Positions 1-7,813 of a stretch of DNA of 9,689 nt are shown here, one piece after another. Under the pieces are notes generated by a model. It was not told the DNA's origin and made no database searches. It worked only from the letters and a program-made list of their open reading frames with translations. Made by a program: the position numbers and the translations under genes. The stretch is from Rhodothermaceae bacterium (lineage in GTDB: Bacteria; Bacteroidota; Rhodothermia; Rhodothermales; JAHEMB01), in assembly GCA_024643915.1 (NCBI GenBank), contig JAHEMB010000072.1, positions 1 to 9,689 of the forward strand. Reading direction: 5' to 3'. The stretch's first letter is position 1. Every line of letters begins with the position of its first letter.

Positions 1-3000
1 TTGAGGAGGCCGAAGTTGGCGCCGTTCTGCGTGTTGATCTCGTACCCTCGTAGCGGCAGCACGGGTGTGGCAAAAATGAAGTCAGTGGCGTTGGCGACGG
101 GGAAGCCGTTCTCGTCGTCGAAGTTGCGGTTGATCCAGTTCTGCACGCCTGAGCTGTAGAAGAGCTGCTGTGTGGGACCGACCGAGGTGCCGCCCGAGCC
201 GCGCACGGCGAACGAGTAGCGCCCACGCCCAAACGAGGTGTAGGTTCGTGCATCGGCCAGCACCGTCACGAAGCGCACGCGCCCGTCGTCGAAGCTAAAG
301 GGGCTGCCGGCCAGCTTGAGGGCGAGGCGGCTGCCGTTGGTCGGGAAGAGGAAGCCGGGCGTGGTGGTGTCTCTGGTGAACGCAACAGATGGAAAAAGGA
401 GCGTTCGCGTGACGGACGGGATGGCGGCGTCGGTGATGTCGGCCTGACTGACGCCCATGATCGAGAGGTCGCCGTCGAGCCGACGGAATTTGTCGAGGGG
501 CACGCTCGCGGTGAAACCGAGCCCGTACCAGCGGTACCGGTGGGCGCGGATGAGGCTGGCGTCGAGCAGCAAGCGGGAGATGTGGTAGCCCGACAGGCTC
601 CAGTCGATCCGGCGCGGCAGGTAGCTATAGGAGATGACGTAATCGCTGTTGCGCAGGTCGATCAGCAGGTTGGTGGCGACGAAAATCTGGTGGTTGCCCA
701 GCATGTCACTGAACATCATCTGCGTCACCCCCTGCATGCCGTAGAGCACGTCGTAGCCGGCGGTGCCGTAGACGAGGTCGGGCGAGAAGTCGAGCTTATA
801 CTTCTTCGGCTTGTAGCGCCCGTCCTCCTCCACATGGTCCTCGGGCGAGAAGCGATCGGCGCGCAGGGCGTAATCCTCGTCGTCCATCGCCGCCTGGTCA
901 AAGGACTCATCGAAGACGTAGTTGCGGAAATCCACCTTGACGGAGCCGTAGAGGGTGCTGTCCTCTTCTGCCGCCTCGCCCTCATGCCCGTTCGTGCCGT
1001 CGCTCTCGCCATTCGTCCCCAGACTGCCGTTGGTCCCGTTGGTGCCGCCGTTGCCCTTGTGCCGCGCGGCGAAATCATACACGGAGGCAAACAGCCCTGC
1101 CTCGTCGGCTTCCAGTTGGGCCAGGAGCGCTGCGCGCGTCGTCTGCGCCTGTTGCACGCGGTCCACCGTGCGGGCGAACGTCACACCGTCGGCGGCATCG
1201 CGGAGGAACGGGTTGTTCTGCCGAAGCGAGGCCGAGGCGAGCGCGAGGGCCGGTGCGGGCTCTCCCGTCTCTTGCATCAGCCGCTGCGCCCACACGTTCG
1301 GGGTGAGCGTTTCCTTCTCCACCCGCCGCTCGAAGGGCGTCTTGAGCAGGTAGATCGACGGCGTCCCTTCTTTCAGGCTTACCACCGCCGCTTTTTTTCC
1401 ATCGGCTGAGAGCGAAACCTGGGTGACACCAATATTGAGGTCGGTCAGGGGTCGATCCTCCCCCGTCAGCAGGTTTTTCTCGTAGAGGTTGTAGATGCCG
1501 TTGCGGTCCGAGATGAAGAGGACGCGGTCGCTGGTGCCGCCGAACTTGGCGCTCTGGTCGTCCCACAGACTCGTCGTTGTCAGGCGCTCGATGGTCACGT
1601 CATCCAGGCGCAGCAGGTACACGTCGTCCTGGCTGTAATCATGGGCGATCATCTCGAACGTGTCGGCCTGGTAGCGGCCCGGCGCGGTATAGTCACCCCG
1701 ATCGCTGTGGAAGACCAGGAGCGTGCCGTTGGGGCTCCAGGCGGGCTCATGGTCGCTGAAGACGTCGTTCGTATAATTGATCGTCTCGTGGGTAGCCAGA
1801 TCGAGCACGTAGATGTCGCTTTGGGCATCCTTCGACGCCTCGAACGCGATCTTGTCGCCGAGAGGGCTCCAGGCCACGCTCACGATCTGGTCGAGGCCGG
1901 GGATGCGGTAATGCTGCACCGCCTCGCCCGTCTCCACATCCACCACGGCAATGGCGTCGGACTTCCCGCTCTTGACGGCGAGGGCGACTTGCGTGCCCTC
2001 AGGGTTCCAGCTCAGGCCGGGCGAGAGGATGCGGAGGCTCTCGAACTCCATGCTCGTCTGCCCCTCCACCAGCTTCCGCAACACCGTCCCGTCGTTGGCG
2101 CTGGCGAGGTAGACGTCGAACAGGCCGCTCCGCGTGGTGACGTAGGCCACCTTGTCGCCCTGGGGCGAGAGGGCGGGGCTGGTGTTGTAATAGCCGGCGT
2201 TGTCGCGGGTCAAGATCGCCTTCGCCACGTCGTCCAGGTCCTCGCGGGCGGCGATCTCGGGGAAATAGATCTCCTTGAGCGTCTTGTGCCACCGCTCCGA
2301 AAGCTCCTTGAGCGTTAGCCCTGTGGCCCTTTTGAAGCTACCCTCGACCGAGCGCGACAGCCGCAGCCGCTGCAAGATCTCGCCGATCTTCTCGCGCCCG
2401 TACTGCTCGGCCACGTAATCCCACACACTCTGCCCGCCCCGATAGGCGAAGTACCCGTGAAGCCGCTCGATGTCGGTCAGGTTGTCTTCGAGCAGGGCCT
2501 CGCGCACGTACATGTCCGACTTCGAGTCCCACCCGAGCGCCGAATACTCAGCCAGCCCCTCGTTGAACCAGAGCGGGATGCGAAGCTGGATGTTGTTCTG
2601 CAAGACCGACTGGAGCGAGCCGCCGTAAAACATGTCGTTGATAACGGCGTGGACCAGCTCGTGGTGGACGACGCGCCGGTACTCCCGGTAGTTGCCCGTG
2701 AACGGTAAGGCGATGCGGTTCTTGAAAAGCTCCGTCACCCCCCCGATGCCCTCTGAATACGTCGGCAGGTTGACAGCGTTGGTGACGGCAAAATCGTTGT
2801 GGCTCTGATAGACGATGAGCGGGATACGGTCGGCGATCTGGTGCTGGAAAAGCTCCTCGATCTGCCGGTAGGCATCCTCGGCAGCCCGCGCGGTGAAATC
2901 GGCCAGGTCGCGCCCGCCCTCGTAATAATAGATGTCGAAATGGGTGGACTGGACGAAATGCCAGTCGTAGGCCTCGTACTGAATCTTATTCTTCCCAAAC

Positions 3001-3101
3001 CGGAAATACTGCGCCTGCGCGCCGGACGGCAGCCCGGCCAGGAGCACGGCCACGATGACCAGAAAGGCCGCGCGCTGTCCCTGTTGAGCAGAAAGGCGCA
3101 T
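1..3101 (-). CDS. Secreted zinc peptidase / TolB-like propeller / Omp85-like barrel fusion protein (3' end outside window)
   Basis: A single uninterrupted frame of 1033 codons runs from the ATG at 3101 off the left edge. Residues 1-30 form a signal peptide (basic start, hydrophobic 12-23, probable cleavage after AQA). Residues about 31-285 resemble peptidase-MA-like gluzincins: HELVH at 147-151 supplies two zinc histidines and the catalytic Glu, and the Glu of NEGLAEY (181) is the likely third ligand. Residues about 305-590 contain six PD40/TolB-type repeats (for example WSPLGDKIAF and WSPNGTLLVF). Residues 683-714 are a Gly/Asn/Thr then acidic linker. From about 765 the sequence looks like an outer-membrane beta-barrel (YGMQGVTQMMFSDMLGNHQ), and LRGY at 1017-1020 resembles the Omp85 loop-6 RG(F/Y) motif. 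The protein is therefore probably anchored in the outer membrane with peptidase and propeller in the periplasm or outside; this topology and the substrate are inferred or unknown. No strong Shine-Dalgarno is visible; the signal peptide fixes the start. Confidence 0.9.
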   Translation of the reverse strand, partial: MRLSAQQGQRAAFLVIVAVLLAGLPSGAQAQYFRFGKNKIQYEAYDWHFVQSTHFDIYYYEGGRDLADFTARAAEDAYRQIEELFQHQIADRIPLIVYQSHNDFAVTNAVNLPTYSEGIGGVTELFKNRIALPFTGNYREYRRVVHHELVHAVINDMFYGGSLQSVLQNNIQLRIPLWFNEGLAEYSALGWDSKSDMYVREALLEDNLTDIERLHGYFAYRGGQSVWDYVAEQYGREKIGEILQRLRLSRSVEGSFKRATGLTLKELSERWHKTLKEIYFPEIAAREDLDDVAKAILTRDNAGYYNTSPALSPQGDKVAYVTTRSGLFDVYLASANDGTVLRKLVEGQTSMEFESLRILSPGLSWNPEGTQVALAVKSGKSDAIAVVDVETGEAVQHYRIPGLDQIVSVAWSPLGDKIAFEASKDAQSDIYVLDLATHETINYTNDVFSDHEPAWSPNGTLLVFHSDRGDYTAPGRYQADTFEMIAHDYSQDDVYLLRLDDVTIERLTTTSLWDDQSAKFGGTSDRVLFISDRNGIYNLYEKNLLTGEDRPLTDLNIGVTQVSLSADGKKAAVVSLKEGTPSIYLLKTPFERRVEKETLTPNVWAQRLMQETGEPAPALALASASLRQNNPFLRDAADGVTFARTVDRVQQAQTTRAALLAQLEADEAGLFASVYDFAARHKGNGGTNGTNGSLGTNGESDGTNGHEGEAAEEDSTLYGSVKVDFRNYVFDESFDQAAMDDEDYALRADRFSPEDHVEEDGRYKPKKYKLDFSPDLVYGTAGYDVLYGMQGVTQMMFSDMLGNHQIFVATNLLIDLRNSDYVISYSYLPRRIDWSLSGYHISRLLLDASLIRAHRYRWYGLGFTASVPLDKFRRLDGDLSIMGVSQADITDAAIPSVTRTLLFPSVAFTRDTTTPGFLFPTNGSRLALKLAGSPFSFDDGRVRFVTVLADARTYTSFGRGRYSFAVRGSGGTSVGPTQQLFYSSGVQNWINRNFDDENGFPVANATDFIFATPVLPLRGYEINTQNGANFGLL
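960..1055 (-). repeat. Low-complexity Gly/Asn/Thr then acidic linker within the fusion protein
   Basis: This segment encodes residues 683-714 of the large secreted protein. The first two thirds (987-1055) contain repeated (G)TNG units: GGTNGTNGSLGTNG, then DGTNG. A short Glu-rich stretch EGEAAEED follows. It sits between the propeller plus helical spacer and the presumed beta-barrel, so it most likely acts as a flexible tether. The degenerate DNA repeat (GTTGGT / GTTCGT words on the plus strand) makes length changes by slippage plausible. Confidence 0.75.
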
Positions 3102-3270
3102 AAAAGAGGCGTCCGAAAAGCGGGCACAAAAGGCACGACACGGCTCCTATTTGTCGCGCCGCACCCATGCTTGGAAACGCAAGAAAGTCAGCAAGTTCCG
3201 TCTTGCTTCAAGACGAGGCCCGCGCCGGTGTTCCTCGCCTAGAGAGGCAAAAACGTGTGGACGAATTCAA

Positions 3271-3352
3271 GAAACGAGGAATCGAAGATTGCCTATTCGC
3301 AAACCACCGCCTTTCCCTCCTCGTTTCCTCGACTCTTCGTCTCTTCGATTCC
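3271..3352. repeat. GA-rich intergenic inverted repeats
   Basis: The 251-bp gap 3102-3352 separates two minus-strand genes. At its left end lies the leader of the secreted peptidase gene, where no clear promoter could be assigned. At its right end are two perfect inverted pairs: GAAACGAGGA (3271-3280) with TCCTCGTTTC (3318-3327), and GGAATCGAAGA (3278-3288) with TCTTCGATTCC (3342-3352). The pairs overlap on the left and are in the same, not mirrored, order on the right, so both cannot form one continuous hairpin. On the minus strand 3318-3352 reads as a string of GAAGAG/GAGGAAACGAG words. The block abuts the dehydrogenase stop codon, so a transcript-end role is possible, but no clear T-run follows. 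Confidence 0.55.
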
Positions 3353-4729
3353 TTACAATGCCCACCCCGCCCGGTATTCGCGGTGGAGGTATTGCTCGGC
3401 TTCGGGGGCGTTGGGGATGCGCATTTCGGCGCCGTTGTAGGTGATGGGTTTGCCGGCGCGCAGGGCCACCAACCCCAGCAGCATCGTCTCGGTGAGCGGC
3501 GCGGCGTAGTCGAACGGGCACGTGGCCTCGCCCTCGCCCATGCAGGCATTCGCCCAGTTCATCTCGTGGCTCACGTCGATGCGGGTGAGCGTTTTGGGCA
3601 CGTCGGCGTATTGCTGTTCGAGGTCCTGCGGGTACATCCGTGGATTGTGGCCGTAGGTGTCGTAGACGAGGATGCCTTTGGTGCCGACCATGATGGTGCC
3701 GCCCGTCGGGTTCATCTCGACGTTGTCCGGGTACTGCGGCGGGCGCGGGGGCAGCAGGCCGCCGTCGTACCAGGTCATCTTGAGGGGCGAGCCGTCGGCC
3801 TGGACGAAGTCGTAGTAAACGGTGGTGGCGAGGGGCCAGGATGCGGGCGCCCCGCGCTCCCCGCCGAAAGGCGTGCCGCTGGCCCAGACCTTCGTCGGGT
3901 AGTCGAGGCCGAGCGCCCAGTAGGCGTGGTCGATGAGGTGGGCGCCCATGTCGCCGAGGGCGCCGACGCCGTAGTCGAGCCAGCCACGCCACGCGAAGGG
4001 ATGGTAGGCGGGGTTGTAGGGCACCTTGGGGGCGGGGCCGAGGAAGAGGTCCCAGTCGAGGTGATCCGGCACGGGCGGCGTCTCCGCCGGGCGGTCGATG
4101 CCCTGCGGCCAGATGGGGCGGTTGGTCCAGACGTGCACCTCACTCACGGGGCCGATGGCGCCGGCCCACACCCATTCGAGGAGGCGGCGGCCGTCGTCGT
4201 GCGAGTGACCCTGGTTGCCCATCTGTGTCACCACGCCCGTCTCCTTTGCCGTCTCGCGCAGCACGCGCGCCTCTTTCACCGACCACGTGAGGGGCTTCTG
4301 CACGTAAACGTGCTTGCCCATTTTCATCGCCTGGTTGGCGGCCACGGCGTGGACGTGATCCGGCGTGGCGATGACGACGGCGTCGATGCCCGGCTCCTGG
4401 TCCAGCATCTCGCGGAAGTCGCTGTAGCGCTTGGCCTTCTCGTAGGCGGCCTTGAGGGCGCGGCGGTCGTCCCGCACGTTGCCGCTCCGGTCGAGGAGGG
4501 AGCCGGCCACGCGGTCGAAGTCCACGTCGGCGATGGCGACGATGTTCTGGCTGGTGAGTTCGGCCATGTTTGAGGCGCCCATGCCGCCCGCCCCGATGGC
4601 GGCGACGTTGAGCGTGTCGCTGGGCGCTCGGAAGCCGACCCCGCCGAGGACGTGCCGGGGGACGATGCTGACGCCCGCTGCCGCGAAGGCCGCGCTCTTC
4701 ACGAATTCCCGCCTGCCGATTTTTTGCAT
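3353..4729 (-). CDS. Tat-exported Gfo/Idh/MocA family oxidoreductase
   Basis: This 458-aa protein is a complete NAD(P)-dependent dehydrogenase of the Gfo/Idh/MocA family, which typically oxidises or reduces sugars and cyclitols. The N-terminus carries a twin-arginine signal (GRREFVK at 5-11, then a hydrophobic Ala/Gly-rich stretch to about 30), so export to the periplasm as a folded, cofactor-loaded enzyme is expected. The Rossmann domain starts at about 40 with GAGGMG (46-51); ATPDHVHA (121-128) and QKP (144-146, the family's EKP-like lysine motif) follow. The C-terminal domain has GDMGAHLIDH (259-268), holding the usual catalytic-site histidines and aspartate. Length and layout match the Tat-signal subgroup common in Bacteroidota and Planctomycetes. 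The ATG at 4729 is preceded by an A/G-rich stretch (AAAAGAAGAAACC) acting as a weak ribosome binding site. The substrate cannot be read from sequence, and no sugar-degradation genes are adjacent. Confidence 0.93.
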   Translation of the reverse strand: MQKIGRREFVKSAAFAAAGVSIVPRHVLGGVGFRAPSDTLNVAAIGAGGMGASNMAELTSQNIVAIADVDFDRVAGSLLDRSGNVRDDRRALKAAYEKAKRYSDFREMLDQEPGIDAVVIATPDHVHAVAANQAMKMGKHVYVQKPLTWSVKEARVLRETAKETGVVTQMGNQGHSHDDGRRLLEWVWAGAIGPVSEVHVWTNRPIWPQGIDRPAETPPVPDHLDWDLFLGPAPKVPYNPAYHPFAWRGWLDYGVGALGDMGAHLIDHAYWALGLDYPTKVWASGTPFGGERGAPASWPLATTVYYDFVQADGSPLKMTWYDGGLLPPRPPQYPDNVEMNPTGGTIMVGTKGILVYDTYGHNPRMYPQDLEQQYADVPKTLTRIDVSHEMNWANACMGEGEATCPFDYAAPLTETMLLGLVALRAGKPITYNGAEMRIPNAPEAEQYLHREYRAGWAL

Positions 4730-4801
4730 CTGGTTTCTTCTTTTAGACCGCCCGCAGAGGTGAGGATGCCCGGCTTTCGCAACTACTTCCTCCCTCCTGT
4801 A

Positions 4802-4878
4802 GTCATGCCCGCGTAGGCGGGAATCCAGAAATCACTTTTGTGACATCCGTACTGGATCCCCGCCTACGTGGGGAAGAC
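4802..4878. repeat. REP-like inverted repeat pair
   Basis: Two 27-bp arms, 4802-4828 and 4852-4878, face each other across a 23-bp spacer and match at 23 of 27 positions as inverted copies. Each arm is itself palindromic: CCCGC-GTAG-GCGGG on the left and CCCCGC-CTAC-GTGGGG on the right. The differences between arms largely preserve base pairing within each arm (CCC/GGG versus CCCC/GGGG with one G-T). The spacer contains a small TCAC-TTTT-GTGA stem (4832-4843). Arms of the type GTCAT-CCCGC-GCGGG-AATCCAG recur in intergenic regions of many bacteria, and paired facing copies are typical of REP/BIME-style elements. No RAYT-type transposase is in this window. Confidence 0.7.
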
Positions 4879-4886
4879 TTGAAGGG

Positions 4887-4999
4887 AAAAGGTGGCAATA
4901 GTGTTCTGCCCCTGCGATGGCCTGATGAACAAGGTTGATTCGCTTCAAAATAACGAAGTAACCTCGTTCCCGCCACCTTTTTAGATTATGATTGAAGCG
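4887..4999. other. AT-richer segment with interlocking short inverted repeats
   Basis: AAAAGGTGGC (4887-4896) is perfectly complementary to GCCACCTTTT (4972-4981). CGCTTCAA (4941-4948) is complementary to TTGAAGCG (4992-4999). AACGA (4952-4956) pairs with TCGTT (4964-4968). The first two pairs interlock, so they could not both form in a simple hairpin. The segment could be the remains of another small repeat or a structured leader, but nothing identifies it, and short inverted repeats of this size also arise by chance. Confidence 0.3.
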
Positions 5000-5053
5000 G
5001 AATGGCGACTATCGTAGGTTGATGCTCCCACTCCTCAGTTCAGTCTTCTATCA

Positions 5054-5422
5054 ATGACCTACAAAGGATACGCGGCCATCATTCAATACGACGACCCCGA
5101 CCGCCTCTTCCACGGCCATCTCGCCGATACGCACGACGATGTTTTCTTCGAGGGCGACTCCGTCGAGGAATTGGAAGAAGCGTTCTAAGTGCTCTGACAA
5201 GCGCATCTTGATGGGTTCTGCGCGCCCCTGCGTCTCCCTGCCGGCGTTGCGGTCGCTTGCCGTAGCACCGCTACGTCGCGCTCCCGCGCCTGGGCAGGAA
5301 ACCGACTGGGCGCACATTCAGCCATCACTTTCCCCTTGTCACAGCACCAAGAGGCGGTGGACGATTACCTGGCCTATTGCGAGGAAGCGGGCCACGCACC
5401 CACGAAGCCGTTGTCGAGCTAA
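5054..5422 (+). pseudogene. hicB: HicB-family antitoxin remnant, split by a palindromic insertion
   Basis: The 5' part (5054-5188) encodes 44 residues starting MTYKGYAAIIQYDDPDRLFH and ending SVEELEEAF. This is the classic HicB N-terminal half (YKGY, FHG, EGDSVEELE). A stop codon TAA follows at once. After a 159-bp insertion, 5348-5419 continues in HicB style with QEAVDDYLAYCEE and ends KPLSS before TAA at 5420-5422. Joining 5185 to 5348 gives EAF-QEA-VDDYL, exactly the family's spacing of three residues between the conserved Phe and VDDYL. Even rejoined (68 aa) it lacks the C-terminal DNA-binding segment that many HicB proteins have. No hicA toxin gene lies upstream. HicB normally neutralises the HicA mRNA interferase; this copy is very probably inactive. 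The start is set by homology only, as there is no visible Shine-Dalgarno. Confidence 0.82.
5189..5347. mobile_element. 159-bp palindromic MITE-like element inserted in hicB
   Basis: The element is an imperfect palindrome with two 78-nt arms around a central ACC (5267-5269). Its ends are 13-bp inverted repeats with one mismatch: GTGCTCTGACAAG (5189-5201) and CTTGTCACAGCAC (5335-5347). Further matching blocks between the arms are TGATGG/CCATCA, GCGCCC/GGGCGC, CCTGCC/GGCAGG, GCGG/CCGC and the central stem CGTAGC-ACC-GCTACG (5261-5275). Removing it restores the HicB frame. The flanks are TAA on the left (5186-5188) and CAA on the right (5348-5350), compatible with a 3-bp target duplication with one C-to-T change. 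It encodes no protein, so movement would require a transposase in trans. The family is not one I can name. Confidence 0.75.
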
Positions 5423-5442
5423 ACCTTGTCCACACCTCCACA

Positions 5443-5462
5443 CCCCGATTTACAGATCGGGG
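5443..5462. terminator. Candidate bidirectional hairpin between convergent genes
   Basis: CCCCGAT (5443-5449) and ATCGGGG (5456-5462) form a perfect 7-bp GC-rich stem with a 6-nt loop. It lies between the plus-strand hicB remnant and the minus-strand ABC permease stop at 5488, where a shared terminator would be expected. Neither strand shows a following T-run, so intrinsic termination is not certain. Confidence 0.5.
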
Positions 5463-5487
5463 CTGGCTGTTCAAACGTCCATACCCT

Positions 5488-6780
5488 TCACGCATACCGC
5501 ACCCAGCGGGCCAGCTCGCGCAGGCTGGGCTTCTTGCCGTACATCAGGATGCCGACGCGGTAGATGCGGGCGCTCAGCCAGATGGCCCCCAGGAAGCCAC
5601 CAATCAGCAGGAGATAAGAAAGCGCGATCTCCCAGAAGGGCACGTCGGTGACGGCGGCGCGGACGACCATCAGGATGGGCGAGAAGAACGGGATGAGCGA
5701 GAGCACAACCGAGAGCGTCGTGTTGGGGCTCTCGACGATGAACGTGATGAAAATGATGGGCACGAGAATGAGGAGCGTGATGGGCATCATCAGCCCCTGC
5801 GCATCCTGCTGCTGCTCCACCGCCGAGCCCACCGCCGCGAAGAGGCTGGCGTAGAGCAGGTAGCCACCGAGGAAGAACAGCAGGAACCACACGAACAGCC
5901 CCGGCTCGATCTCCGGCACCGAAAAGTCCGCCGCCGCCAGCACCTCCTCCTGCGAGGCCTGGGCGGGCAGATTGAAATCGGCGGGGTTGAGGAAGAGCGA
6001 GGCGATGCTGCCGGAGAAGGTCAGCAAGAGGAGGATGAGGACGGCCCACGCGGCCATCTGCACCAACCCCATCGCCCCGATGCCCAGCACCTTGCCCATC
6101 AGGAGTTGGAAGGGCCGCACGGAGGAAACCATCACCTCCACCACCCTACTCGTCTTCTCCTCGATGACACCGTTCATGACGAAGGCGCCATAGAAGAACA
6201 TAGCGAAGTAGATAAAGAAGCCCATAATGTAACCGACGAGGACGTAGGCAATCGTGTCGTCCGCCGCCTCCCCCTCATCGGTCAGCTTCACCATGCGCAT
6301 CGGCACGCTCGTTTCGAGGATTTCGAGGACCTCGGCGTCCACCTGCCGCGCTTCGAGCCGCTCGGCCTCCACCGCCCGGCTGACGAGCCGTTCGAGCCGC
6401 TCGCCGAAGGAAAGGCCCCCGCCCTCGACCGAGTAATAGGTAGCCGCGCCCGCGCCCGTCAGCACGTCGCCGGGCAGCACGAGGTACCCGTCGTAGGTGC
6501 CCGCCTCCACCGCCGCGCGGAGCGAGTCGAGGGGGGCCTCGGCGGCAACGAAACGATACTGATCCTCGGCCTCGGCCTGCATCCGCTCCAGTAGCACGCC
6601 CGTCTCATCCACCACGGCGATGGCCTTCTCGTCGCTCCCGGAGGCGAGGATACCCAGCACCGCAGGCAACACCATCACCGCCACTAGGATTACCGGACCC
6701 ACGAGGGTCGCCACGACGAACCACTTCGACTTCACCCGTCGCAGAAACTCACTCTTGAGAATGATCCAGATCTTGTGCAT
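5488..6780 (-). CDS. ABC-2 type transporter permease (NatB/YhaP-like)
   Basis: This 430-aa membrane protein is the permease partner of the ATPase encoded just upstream. A first membrane helix lies at about 21-46, then a large extracytoplasmic domain of about 130 residues (50-175), then about six helices (178-204, 233-262, 295-320, 330-350, 355-375, 385-406). This is the ABC2_membrane_3 layout. The conserved cytoplasmic segment after the second helix, EEKTSRVVEVMVSSVRP (207-223), is the family's hallmark and probably contacts the ATPase. Relatives in Bacillus export sodium (NatB) or are of unknown substrate (YhaP), so the cargo here is undetermined. The start at 6780 lies 28 bp after the ATPase stop codon, consistent with one two-gene transcript. 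No strong Shine-Dalgarno is visible. Confidence 0.92.
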   Translation of the reverse strand: MHKIWIILKSEFLRRVKSKWFVVATLVGPVILVAVMVLPAVLGILASGSDEKAIAVVDETGVLLERMQAEAEDQYRFVAAEAPLDSLRAAVEAGTYDGYLVLPGDVLTGAGAATYYSVEGGGLSFGERLERLVSRAVEAERLEARQVDAEVLEILETSVPMRMVKLTDEGEAADDTIAYVLVGYIMGFFIYFAMFFYGAFVMNGVIEEKTSRVVEVMVSSVRPFQLLMGKVLGIGAMGLVQMAAWAVLILLLLTFSGSIASLFLNPADFNLPAQASQEEVLAAADFSVPEIEPGLFVWFLLFFLGGYLLYASLFAAVGSAVEQQQDAQGLMMPITLLILVPIIFITFIVESPNTTLSVVLSLIPFFSPILMVVRAAVTDVPFWEIALSYLLLIGGFLGAIWLSARIYRVGILMYGKKPSLRELARWVRYA

Positions 6781-6808
6781 GGGAGACGGTTTGCTGATTG
6801 TCGGTTGG

Positions 6809-7765
<957 letters not shown>

Positions 7766-7813
7766 GATTTGGTTGACGGTTGTCGATTTACGGTTAGAAT
7801 AGTCTGTCCAAAA

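Larger units (their letters stand above)
4730..5053. other. 324-bp gene-free stretch with repeats
   Basis: No credible protein is encoded here on either strand. The stretch begins with the leader of the minus-strand dehydrogenase gene, contains the REP-like inverted pair at 4802-4878, then a visibly AT-richer segment with several small inverted repeats, and ends at the start codon of the hicB remnant. I looked for a hicA toxin gene immediately upstream of hicB, its usual place, and found no frame resembling one. No clear promoter or Shine-Dalgarno for hicB was found. Confidence 0.6.

Noticed and set aside
540..2318. Several plus-strand open frames and other minus frames within the large peptidase gene
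   Set aside because: The 1033-codon minus frame carries every domain signature continuously; the others are shadows. I checked that the frame is in register from 3101 to the left edge, so there is no frameshift.
3271..3352. CRISPR-like array in the GA-rich spacer
   Set aside because: The repeated words are about 10 bp, irregularly spaced and partly inverted; there are no uniform repeats and spacers and no cas genes.
3167..4573. Long plus-strand open frame (468 codons) opposite the dehydrogenase gene
   Set aside because: It is antisense to a gene with a complete set of Gfo/Idh/MocA motifs and a Tat signal; its own translation is Ala/Gly/Val/Arg-rich with no recognisable domain, as expected of a GC-rich shadow frame.
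4880..5053. A hicA toxin gene before hicB
   Set aside because: No frame contains the HicA GSHRQF-like or C-terminal ILKQAG-like motifs; stops interrupt all frames.
5051..5317. Minus-strand 88-codon frame across hicB and the palindromic element
   Set aside because: It is the reverse of the HicB N-terminal coding sequence plus the arm of the element; no independent support.
5377..6594. Plus-strand open frame of 405 codons
   Set aside because: It is antisense to the ABC permease; the His/Glu/Arg-rich translation is typical of the reverse frame of a hydrophobic membrane protein.
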